Source of the DNA: an uncultured Bacilli bacterium
GTDB lineage: Bacteria; Bacillota_I; Bacilli_A; RF39; UBA660
Direction of reading: 5' to 3'
DNA length: 8,890 nucleotides
NCBI GenBank assembly: GCA_949280095.1
Contig: CASDHD010000048.1
Location: forward strand, 1-8,890
The notes under the pieces: model-generated
What the model saw: the letters and a program-made list of their open reading frames with translations, nothing else
The model's database searches: none
Told to the model about the DNA's origin: nothing
Position numbers and translations under genes: made by a program
Shown: in pieces, positions 1 to 5,860 of the stretch
Position numbering within the stretch: the stretch's first letter is position 1
Layout: every line of letters starts with the position of its first letter

Positions 1-225
1 TAGGTAGTACCTAGCTTGGTTTTATATTCATTAAATTTTAACTGCAAAAGTTGGGTGATTTTTTCTAATTCATTTTGTAAGTCGCAAAAGATTCTAAAAA
101 TTCTTCATTGATGTTAAAATGTCTTTAAAATTCCATATAAATTGTTCTCACATACCATTCCCTAAAAAGTTGTAACATAGTTCTTGTTATTCATGTGTAC
201 TTTATTAATTAATTGCCTCTTTTTA
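1..225. other. AT-rich left-edge region without a convincing gene
   Basis: No start codon with a ribosome binding site opens a reading frame of useful length here on either strand. The window begins with a 6-bp inverted repeat around one base (TAGGTA-G-TACCTA, 1-13), followed by a loose T-rich stretch; this could be the end of a hairpin belonging to whatever lies to the left. A minus-strand frame is open from 104 to the left edge (see findings), but it has no start signal. I treat the region as intergenic with a possible decayed gene end. Confidence 0.5.
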
Positions 226-267
226 TTGAATTCATATTTATTGTCTTGTATAATTATAATAGGTGAT
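226..267 (+). promoter_or_regulatory. Promoter and overlapping ribosome binding site for the 271 gene
   Basis: A -35 TTGAAT (226-231), a 17-bp spacer and a perfect -10 TATAAT (249-254) are visible. The seventh base after the -10 is the A of AGGTGAT (261-267), the ribosome binding site, which lies three bases before the ATG at 271. The transcript would therefore begin at or near the ribosome binding site and carry a leader of about 10 nt. The same spacing is seen before the genes at 6981 and 7920. Confidence 0.75.
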
Positions 268-270
268 AGT

Positions 271-534
271 ATGAAAAAAACAATAATAACAATTATTAAA
301 GTTGCAATTCTTATAGTATTATTTGTATGGATTGTAATTGTATTTACGGATTACTTTAGAGTAAGAAACGGTCAAGATCCAATGTTTTGTTTATCTGAAG
401 AAACAGTAAATTATGAAGATGGTTCTAATACCATATGTAATGGCTTAGGATATAAATCTATTCGTTATAACAGAGCGTGTCTAACTGCTACTGAATTTGG
501 TCCATTTATTATTAAAGAAAGACAATGTGAATAA
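271..534 (+). CDS. Small membrane-anchored four-cysteine protein, function unknown
   Basis: An 87-aa protein. The frame stays open upstream to 184, but the ATG at 271 is chosen because AGGTGAT ends three bases before it and the predicted transcription start lies at about 261. Residues 5-25 form one hydrophobic membrane segment after a KK start, so the rest (27-87) should lie outside the cell. The outer part has four cysteines (40, 56, 70, 86) spaced 16, 14 and 16, which suggests two disulfides. It also has a D-Y-F-R-V-R-N-G stretch just after the membrane and a GLGYK motif (58-62). I associate this layout with small uncharacterised membrane-anchored proteins of Firmicutes, but cannot name a family. 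Its own promoter precedes it, and the promoter of the next gene starts four bases after its stop with no terminator between, so some read-through is likely. Confidence 0.75.
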   Translation: MKKTIITIIKVAILIVLFVWIVIVFTDYFRVRNGQDPMFCLSEETVNYEDGSNTICNGLGYKSIRYNRACLTATEFGPFIIKERQCE

Positions 535-537
535 TAT

Positions 538-584
538 TTGTCAATTTTAGAAACTTAGTATATAATAAGTGGCTAAGTGGTGAT
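538..584 (+). promoter_or_regulatory. Promoter and ribosome binding site for the pilin-like pair
   Basis: TTGTCA (538-543, five of six consensus bases), a 17-bp spacer and a perfect TATAAT (561-566) fill the gap after the 271-534 gene. GGTGAT (579-584) is the ribosome binding site, four bases before the ATG at 589. This site decides the start: the in-frame GTG codons at 577 and 580 lie inside it. Confidence 0.75.
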
Positions 585-588
585 TTTT

Positions 589-1023
589 ATGAAATTAAAT
601 AATCATGGTTTTAGTTTAAATCAAATGTTATTATGTTGCGCTATTCTTTTGATTGCTCTTTTTATAGCAACATTTTTTAGTATGCAATTAATGGGTGAAT
701 TCGGAGAGTCTTTTAAAGAAACTTTAACAGGGAAAGTCACCTATGCAACAGTAGAAAGAAATGTAAAAAATGCGGCATTGCAATATATAGAAACTTATTA
801 TGACAGAGAAATTGGGAATGGAACAATTACTGTTTTATCAAGTAATCTAATAAAAGATACACTTTTAAAAGAGAGTGATATGACAACAACTGATAAAGAT
901 ACTTGTAGTGGATATGCTTTAGTAAGAAAGAATAGTAAGAATACGTTAGATGTAAAATCTTATATTACGTGTAAGGATTATACAACTAAAGATTTTCAAG
1001 AATGGAGAATGGGTGAAGAATAA
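589..1023 (+). CDS. Type IV prepilin-like (pseudopilin-like) protein
   Basis: A 144-aa protein. The N-terminus is a class III (prepilin) signal: a short polar leader, then G7-F8-S9-L10, then a hydrophobic helix to about residue 30. Cleavage by a prepilin peptidase would fall after Gly7. Position +5 of the mature protein, normally Glu in major pilins, is Gln12, and two cysteines (16, 17) sit in the helix. The C-terminal half carries a T-C-x-G-Y-A block (Cys106) and a Y-I-T-C-x-x-Y-T-T-K block (Cys128), which recur in the next gene and probably form a disulfide loop. The expected role is a minor pilin or pseudopilin of a pilus, competence or secretion fibre. No pilus ATPase, platform protein or prepilin peptidase is in the window, so the machine would be encoded elsewhere. 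The stop overlaps the next start by one base, indicating a two-gene unit. Confidence 0.8.
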   Translation: MKLNNHGFSLNQMLLCCAILLIALFIATFFSMQLMGEFGESFKETLTGKVTYATVERNVKNAALQYIETYYDREIGNGTITVLSSNLIKDTLLKESDMTTTDKDTCSGYALVRKNSKNTLDVKSYITCKDYTTKDFQEWRMGEE

Positions 1024-1379
1024 TGAATAAAATGACAAAAGTCTATATTATATGGGGTGTTATTGTTGTTTTTATTTTTGTACTTTTAACTATATTTGGT
1101 TTTATCTATAAAAATAAATCAGCAATTTATAAGGATTTAGAAAACCGACTTGTGGATGCTGAAAAAAAATATGTAGATGCAAAATTTTTATATCCTAATA
1201 ATGGTGAACCTTTAAAAATATCTGCCGAAGAAATGATGGATAATGGCTATTTAGAGTCTATGGAAATTGATGATGAGACTTGTGATGGATATGCGGTGAT
1301 TCAAAAGAATGGCACCGTATATGAATACAAAGGATTTATAAAATGTAATAGTTATACAACGAAAGGCTATGAAAAATAA
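1023..1379 (+). CDS. Pilin-like paralog with plain membrane anchor
   Basis: A 118-aa protein whose ATG shares one base with the preceding stop (TAATG). A GGGTGA ribosome binding site at 1011-1016 lies inside the upstream gene, so translation is probably coupled. Residues 7-28 form one membrane helix. There is no Gly-Phe prepilin cleavage site, unlike the neighbour. A charged helix (about 36-52) follows, then the same C-terminal block as the upstream protein: T-C-D-G-Y-A (Cys87), a KNG turn, and F-I-K-C-x-x-Y-T-T-K (Cys108). The cysteine spacing is 21, against 22 in the paralog. The two likely arose by duplication and may form a membrane pair. The role is unknown; a pilus or pseudopilus assembly partner is the simplest guess. 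Confidence 0.8.
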   Translation: MNKMTKVYIIWGVIVVFIFVLLTIFGFIYKNKSAIYKDLENRLVDAEKKYVDAKFLYPNNGEPLKISAEEMMDNGYLESMEIDDETCDGYAVIQKNGTVYEYKGFIKCNSYTTKGYEK

Positions 1380-1388
1380 GAAAGAGAG

Positions 1389-1413
1389 AATATGATTTTA
1401 GTCATATTTTTTT
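1389..1413 (+). terminator. Probable weak intrinsic terminator after the pilin-like pair
   Basis: AATATGA (1389-1395) pairs with TCATATT (1402-1408) across the loop TTTTAG, and the T run 1407-1413 follows. The stem has only one G-C pair, so termination may be leaky. The str promoter -35 begins two bases later. Confidence 0.55.
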
Positions 1414-1414
1414 C

Positions 1415-1444
1415 TTGACTTTCATATAATATGAGTGATATAGT
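1415..1444 (+). promoter_or_regulatory. Strong promoter of the str operon
   Basis: TTGACT (1415-1420) matches five of six -35 consensus bases. After an 18-bp spacer comes TATAGT (1439-1444, five of six), preceded by TGA (1436-1438), which forms an extended -10. The predicted start is near 1451, about 87 nt before rpsL. A second TATAAT at 1425-1430 is too close to the -35 to be used with it. Confidence 0.75.
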
Positions 1445-1450
1445 AATCAT

Positions 1451-1537
1451 GGTTTTAAGGGAAGTTCTATTTAGGTAGAACTTCATTTAATCAAATATTT
1501 GATACACCGGGGTGTGTGTTAATGGAAGGAGGACAAT
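1451..1537 (+). promoter_or_regulatory. Structured 5' leader of the str operon with rpsL ribosome binding site
   Basis: Three fold-back elements sit in the predicted leader. The first is a perfect 9-bp stem GAAGTTCTA/TAGAACTTC (1461-1469 with 1476-1484, 6-nt loop). The second is the 12-bp palindrome TCAAATATTTGA (1491-1502). The third is a short ACAC/GTGT stem (1504-1507 with 1512-1515) with a CGGG loop. They are followed by AAGGAGG (1526-1532), five bases before the rpsL ATG. No T run follows the hairpins, so they are not terminators. Ribosomal operons often have autoregulatory leaders, but I do not recognise a named class, so regulation here is inferred. Confidence 0.5.
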
Positions 1538-1951
1538 ATGTCTACAATTAACCAATTAGTTACGAACAAAAGAAAGAAGAAAACCAAAAAGAGTAAAAGT
1601 CCTGTTTTAAATGTTGGATTTAATACACTTGAAAGAAAACAAACTGATCAAAAAAGTCCCCAAAAAAGAGGAGTATGTACTCGTGTAGGTACAAAGACAC
1701 CAAAAAAACCAAACTCAGCATTACGTAAATATGCTCGTGTTAGACTTTCTAATGGTAAAGAAATTGATGCGTATATTCCTGGAGAGGGACATAACTTACA
1801 AGAACATAGTGTTGTTTTAGTACGTGGTGGACGTGTTAAAGACTTAATCGGTGTTCGTTATCACATTGTACGTGGAACACTTGATACTCAAGGAGTTCAA
1901 AATAGACAACAAGGGCGTAGTAAATACGGAACAAAAAAACCAAAGAAATAA
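1538..1951 (+). CDS. rpsL: 30S ribosomal protein S12
   Basis: S12 sits at the decoding centre of the 30S subunit, where it monitors codon-anticodon pairing and contacts EF-Tu and EF-G. The 137-aa length, with a lysine-rich N-terminal extension and an internal insertion before the SPQKRGVCTR block, is the Gram-positive form. The streptomycin-site loops are recognisable: T-P-K-K-P-N-S-A-L-R-K, and G-E-G-H-N-L-Q-E-H-S leading to R-G-G-R-V-K-D-L. The Asp102 that RimO methylthiolates in some bacteria is present. The residue equivalent to E. coli Pro90 is Ile104 here (DLIGVRYH instead of DLPGVRYH), which is discussed in the findings. It is the first gene of a four-gene operon and is followed 27 bases later by rpsG. 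The start is fixed by AAGGAGG at 1526-1532. Confidence 0.98.
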   Translation: MSTINQLVTNKRKKKTKKSKSPVLNVGFNTLERKQTDQKSPQKRGVCTRVGTKTPKKPNSALRKYARVRLSNGKEIDAYIPGEGHNLQEHSVVLVRGGRVKDLIGVRYHIVRGTLDTQGVQNRQQGRSKYGTKKPKK

Positions 1952-1978
1952 AAATAATAGATAAAGGAGGAAATAAAA

Positions 1979-2446
1979 ATGCGTAAAAGAAGAGCAATTA
2001 AAAGAGACGTACTACCAGATCCAGTGTATAATTCAAAAGTTGTTACTAAATTAGTTAACCAAATTATGCAAGATGGAAAAAAAGGTACTGCTCAAAAAAT
2101 TCTTTATGAAGCATTTGATATTATAAAAGAAAAAACTGGTAAAGAACCAATGGATGTTTATAATCAAGCTTTAGAAAATATTAAACCAGCACTTGAAGTT
2201 AAAACTCGTCGTGTTGGTGGAAGTAATTATCAAGTACCGCTAGAAGTTAATGACGATAGAAGTCAAGCATTAGCGCTTCGTTGGCTTGTTAATTATGCAA
2301 AATTAAGAAATGGTAAGGGAATGGCTATTAATTTAGCGAATGAACTTATGGATGCTGCCGAAGGAACTGGTGGCGCTGTTAAAAAGCGTGAGGATACTCA
2401 CAAGATGGCTGAAGCAAATAAAGCATTTGCTCACTATAGATGGTAG
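1979..2446 (+). CDS. rpsG: 30S ribosomal protein S7
   Basis: S7 nucleates assembly of the 30S head by binding the 3' domain of 16S rRNA and lines the E site. The protein has 155 aa, the usual bacterial length. Recognisable blocks are the N-terminal R-K-R-R-A-x-K-R, the central T-R-R-V-G-G-S-N-Y-Q-V-P, A-L-R-W-L-V-N-Y-A, and the highly conserved C-terminus from V-K-K-R-E-D-T-H-K-M-A-E-A to H-Y-R-W. The start follows AAGGAGG (1964-1970) by eight bases. Its TAG stop is the first part of the fusA ribosome binding site (TAGGAGG, 2444-2450), so the two genes are tightly joined. In E. coli S7 represses its own operon from the rpsL-rpsG gap. Here that gap is only 27 bases, which leaves little room for the same structure. 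Confidence 0.98.
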   Translation: MRKRRAIKRDVLPDPVYNSKVVTKLVNQIMQDGKKGTAQKILYEAFDIIKEKTGKEPMDVYNQALENIKPALEVKTRRVGGSNYQVPLEVNDDRSQALALRWLVNYAKLRNGKGMAINLANELMDAAEGTGGAVKKREDTHKMAEANKAFAHYRW

Positions 2447-2455
2447 GAGGATACT

Positions 2456-4528
2456 ATGGCAAGAGATGTTTCTATAGATAAATTAAGAAATTTTGGGATT
2501 ATGGCCCATATTGATGCTGGTAAAACAACTACTACAGAAAGAATTTTATTCCTTACTGGAATAACACATAAAATTGGAGAGACTCACGCTGGAGAAAGTC
2601 AAATGGACTGGATGGATCAAGAAAAAGAAAGAGGTATCACAATTACATCTGCTGCAACTACTTGTCATTGGAAAGGATATCGTTTAAATATTATTGATAC
2701 TCCAGGGCACGTAGATTTTACTATTGAAGTGCAACGTTCACTAAGAGTATTAGATGGTGCAATCCTTTTGTTAGATGCTCAAGCAGGTGTTGAACCGCAA
2801 GCAGAAACAGTTTGGAGACAAGCGAATGAATACAAAGTTCCAAGAATGATTTGTGCAAACAAAATGGGGAAAATGGGTGCAGATTTCTATTTTAGTTTAG
2901 GAACAATTAAAGATAGATTAGGTGCAAATGCAGCTCCTATTATGTTACCAATTGGTGCAGAAGCAGATTATAAAGGTTATATTGATTTAGTCACCATGAA
3001 AGCATATAAATATGATGATACTGACCAACAAGAACTTGAAGAAATTGAAATTCCAAGTGATATGACTGCAAAAGCTGAAGAATACCGTACTAAGTTAATT
3101 GAAGCTGTTGCAGATTTTGATGAAGAGCTAATGATGGTATATTTAGATGGTGGAGAAATTACAGTAGACGCGTTGAAAGCTGCTATTAGAAAAGCAACAT
3201 TATCTGTTGAATTCTTCCCAATGTTATGTGCTGATGCATTAGGAAACAAAGGTACAAGACCAATATTAGATGCAGTTATTGATTATTTACCAGCCCCTAC
3301 TGATGTAGAAGCAATCGAGTGTACAGATAAGAGTGGAAATGACGTTAAACGTCATCCAAGTGATTCTGAACCATTCACAGCATTAGCATTCAAAATCATG
3401 ACAGACCCATTTGTTGGTAGACTTTCATTCTTCCGTGTATATTCAGGAGTATTAAAAAGTGGTTCATACGTTTTAAACTCTACTAAGGGAGAAAAAGAAA
3501 GAATTGGACGTATTTTACAAATGCATGCAAATCAAAGAAAAGAAATTACAGAAGTATATGCAGGAGAAATTGCTGCTGCAGTAGGACTTAAAAATACAAC
3601 AACCGCTGATACATTATGTGATGAAAAGAACTTCTGTATCATGAAAGGTATGGAATTCCCAGAACCAGTTATTGATATTGCGATTGAACCAAAATCTAAA
3701 AATGACCAAGACAAAATGGCAATTGCGATTGCAAAACTAGTTGAAGAAGATCCAACCCTTCGTGTAAAAACCGATACTGAAACTGGTCAAACAGTACTTT
3801 CTGGAATGGGAGAATTACACTTAGACATTATTGTAGATCGTATGAAACGTGAATTTAACGTTGAATGTAACAAAGGTAGACCACAAGTGGCTTATCGTGA
3901 AACCATCACACAAATGGGTGAATGTGAAGGTAAGTACATTAAACAATCAGGCGGACGTGGACAATATGGACATGTTTGGGTTAAATTTGAACCAAATCCT
4001 GAAAAAGGTTATGAATTTGTGGATGCAATCGTTGGTGGAGTTGTTCCTCGTGAATATATTCCAGTAACAGACAAAGGTTTACAAGAAGCTATGGCTGGCG
4101 GAATCTTAGCTGGTTATCCACTAGTAGATGTAAAAGCAACGTTATTTGATGGATCTTACCACGATGTCGATTCAAGTGAAATGGCATTTAAGATCGCTGC
4201 ATCTATGGCTTTAAAAGAAGCTAAAAATAAATGTAAACCAGTTCTTCTAGAACCAATCATGAAAGTGGTTGTAGACGTTCCAGAAGAATATATGGGTAAT
4301 GTAATGGGAGACCTTACAAGTCGTAGAGGACGTCCTATGGGACAAGAATCTATTGGTAATACTTTAAGAATTATTGCTATGGTGCCACTATCAGAAATGT
4401 TTGGTTATGCAACCGATTTAAGAAGTAATACCCAAGGACGTGGAAACTTCCAAATGGAAAAAGACCATTATGAAGAAGTTCCAAAATCAATCGCTGAAGA
4501 AATCATAAAGAAAAACAGCGTTAACTAA
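2456..4528 (+). CDS. fusA: Elongation factor G (translocase GTPase) with altered G4/G5 motifs
   Basis: EF-G moves tRNAs and mRNA through the ribosome using GTP and also acts in ribosome recycling. At 690 aa it has full length, with domains I-V in order. The GTPase motifs G1 (A-H-I-D-A-G-K-T, 17-24), G2 (R-G-I-T-I-T-S-A-A) and G3 (D-T-P-G-H, 81-85, catalytic His85) are canonical. Domain IV (G-G-R-G-Q-Y-G-H and D-G-S-Y-H-D-V-D-S-S-E) and domain V (T-S-R-R-G-R, E-M-F-G-Y-A-T-D-L-R) are intact. What is odd is the guanine pocket: G4 reads N135-K-M-G138 where NKMD is expected, and G5 reads A259-D-A-L-G263 where GSAFK is usual. The rest is well conserved and the gene is in the standard str position, so it is probably the working translocase and not a decayed copy. 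The start follows TAGGAGG (2444-2450). Confidence 0.97.
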   Translation: MARDVSIDKLRNFGIMAHIDAGKTTTTERILFLTGITHKIGETHAGESQMDWMDQEKERGITITSAATTCHWKGYRLNIIDTPGHVDFTIEVQRSLRVLDGAILLLDAQAGVEPQAETVWRQANEYKVPRMICANKMGKMGADFYFSLGTIKDRLGANAAPIMLPIGAEADYKGYIDLVTMKAYKYDDTDQQELEEIEIPSDMTAKAEEYRTKLIEAVADFDEELMMVYLDGGEITVDALKAAIRKATLSVEFFPMLCADALGNKGTRPILDAVIDYLPAPTDVEAIECTDKSGNDVKRHPSDSEPFTALAFKIMTDPFVGRLSFFRVYSGVLKSGSYVLNSTKGEKERIGRILQMHANQRKEITEVYAGEIAAAVGLKNTTTADTLCDEKNFCIMKGMEFPEPVIDIAIEPKSKNDQDKMAIAIAKLVEEDPTLRVKTDTETGQTVLSGMGELHLDIIVDRMKREFNVECNKGRPQVAYRETITQMGECEGKYIKQSGGRGQYGHVWVKFEPNPEKGYEFVDAIVGGVVPREYIPVTDKGLQEAMAGGILAGYPLVDVKATLFDGSYHDVDSSEMAFKIAASMALKEAKNKCKPVLLEPIMKVVVDVPEEYMGNVMGDLTSRRGRPMGQESIGNTLRIIAMVPLSEMFGYATDLRSNTQGRGNFQMEKDHYEEVPKSIAEEIIKKNSVN

Positions 4529-4536
4529 AAATAATA

Positions 4537-4566
4537 CTTGAAAAACATTCAAGCATTAGATAAAAT
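4537..4566 (+). promoter_or_regulatory. Candidate internal promoter for tuf, overlapping a hairpin
   Basis: TTGAAA (4538-4543), a 17-bp spacer and TAAAAT (4561-4566) form a plausible promoter in the fusA-tuf gap, each box matching five of six consensus bases. The -35 box lies in the left arm of a 6-bp hairpin, CTTGAA/TTCAAG (4537-4542 with 4548-4553, loop AAACA). No T run follows, so the hairpin is not a terminator; it could be an RNA processing site. Extra transcription of tuf from such a promoter would fit the high demand for EF-Tu. Confidence 0.45.
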
Positions 4567-4595
4567 AGAATAGTAAATTGAAAGGAGAAAAAACG

Positions 4596-5762
4596 ATGGC
4601 AAAAGAAAAATATGATCGTTCAAAAGAACACGTTAATATTGGTACTATTGGACACGTTGACCATGGTAAAACAACATTAACTGCTGCAATTACAAAATAC
4701 TTTGGAAACTTTGTTGATTATGCTGATATCGACAAAGCACCAGAAGAAAGAGAAAGAGGTATTACAATTAATACCGCTCACGTTGAGTATGAAACTGAAA
4801 AACGTCATTATGCTCACGTAGACTGCCCAGGACATGCTGACTATGTTAAAAACATGATTACTGGTGCTGCTCAAATGGATGGTGCAATCCTTGTAGTATC
4901 TGCTGCAGATGGACCTATGCCACAAACTAGAGAACATATCTTGTTATCTCGTCAAGTTGGTGTACCTAAAATTGTTGTATTCATGAACAAATGTGACCAA
5001 GTTGATGATCCAGAACTATTAGATTTAGTAGAAATGGAAATTAGAGAATTATTAGGAGAATACAATTTCGATTCAGAATGTCCTATCATCCGTGGATCTG
5101 CTCTTAAGGCTCTTGAAGGTGATGAAGCAAATGCTCAAGCTATTCGTGACTTAATGGCTGCTGTTGATGATTATATCGATTCACCAGTTCGTGATACTGA
5201 TAAACCGTTCTTAATGAGTATTGAAGACGTATTCACAATTTCTGGACGTGGTACAGTTGTTACTGGACGTGTTGAACGTGGACAATTAAATCTTAATGAT
5301 GAAGTTGAAATCGTTGGTCTTAGAGATACTTCTAAAACTGTTTGTACAGGAATTGAAATGTTTAGAAAACAATTAGACTTTGCTCAAGCTGGAGACAATG
5401 CTGGTGTACTTCTTCGTGGTGTTGCTCGTGACGACGTTGAACGTGGTCAAGTTCTAGCTAAACCTGGAAGTGTTACTCCACATCATAAATTCAAAGCTAG
5501 TGTATATGTTCTAAGTAAAGAAGAAGGCGGACGTCATACTCCATTCTTCTCAAACTACAGACCACAATTCTATTTCCGTACAACTGACGTTACTGGTGTT
5601 ATCGAACTTCCAAGTGGAGTTGAAATGGTAATGCCTGGTGATAATGTTGATATGACAGTAGAACTAATTGCTCCAGTTGCTCTTGAAAACGGTACAAAAT
5701 TCTCTATCCGTGAAGGTGGACGTACTGTTGGTGCTGGTGTAGTTTCTGAAATTATTGAATAA
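4596..5762 (+). CDS. tuf: Elongation factor Tu
   Basis: EF-Tu carries aminoacyl-tRNA to the ribosomal A site as a ternary complex with GTP. The protein has 388 aa, slightly shorter than the common 393-397, and the shortening falls in the switch I region ahead of I-D-K-A-P-E-E-R-E-R-G-I-T-I. All GTPase motifs are canonical: G1 G-H-V-D-H-G-K-T (19-26), G3 D-C-P-G-H (76-80, catalytic His80), G4 N-K-C-D (131-134) and G5 S-A-L-K (168-171). Domains II (F-T-I-S-G-R-G-T-V-V-T-G-R) and III (G-G-R-H-T-P-F-F, Y-R-P-Q-F-Y-F-R) are complete. The ATG at 4596 follows AAAGGAG (4581-4587); the upstream in-frame TTG at 4578 lies before that site and is rejected. It is the last gene of the str operon, with a clear terminator 15 bases after the stop. 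Confidence 0.98.
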   Translation: MAKEKYDRSKEHVNIGTIGHVDHGKTTLTAAITKYFGNFVDYADIDKAPEERERGITINTAHVEYETEKRHYAHVDCPGHADYVKNMITGAAQMDGAILVVSAADGPMPQTREHILLSRQVGVPKIVVFMNKCDQVDDPELLDLVEMEIRELLGEYNFDSECPIIRGSALKALEGDEANAQAIRDLMAAVDDYIDSPVRDTDKPFLMSIEDVFTISGRGTVVTGRVERGQLNLNDEVEIVGLRDTSKTVCTGIEMFRKQLDFAQAGDNAGVLLRGVARDDVERGQVLAKPGSVTPHHKFKASVYVLSKEEGGRHTPFFSNYRPQFYFRTTDVTGVIELPSGVEMVMPGDNVDMTVELIAPVALENGTKFSIREGGRTVGAGVVSEIIE

Positions 5763-5776
5763 TCAGTAAACAAATG

Positions 5777-5809
5777 AAAAGTGGAATTTGCTTCCGCTTT
5801 TTCTTTTGC
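5777..5809 (+). terminator. Intrinsic terminator of the str operon
   Basis: AAAAGTGGAA (5777-5786) pairs with TTCCGCTTTT (5792-5801) as a 10-bp stem with one G-T pair and the loop TTTGC. The sequence continues as TTCTTTTG. Position right after tuf and good stem strength make this a confident terminator. Confidence 0.85.
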
Positions 5810-5817
5810 ATAAAATA

Positions 5818-5854
5818 TGGTATTATGAATAAGTAAAAATAGTAGTAGTAGGTG
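5818..5854 (+). promoter_or_regulatory. Extended -10 promoter and ribosome binding site for the serine hydrolase gene
   Basis: TGG-TATTAT (5818-5826) is an extended -10 with five of six consensus bases; no good -35 stands 16-18 bp upstream. AGGTG (5850-5854) is the ribosome binding site, six bases before the ATG at 5861. This excludes the in-frame GTG at 5852, which lies inside the site. Confidence 0.5.
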
Positions 5855-5860
5855 TTTAAT

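Noticed and set aside
1522..1551. A 9-residue leader ORF starting at ATG 1522 and overlapping the rpsL start
   Set aside because: Its reading frame is simply the rpsL ribosome binding site and first codons. The GGGGTGTG before it is a poor, hairpin-bound ribosome site.
2977..4067. Open frames on both strands within fusA
   Set aside because: They lie wholly inside a strongly conserved EF-G coding frame, lack ribosome binding sites and show no family motif.
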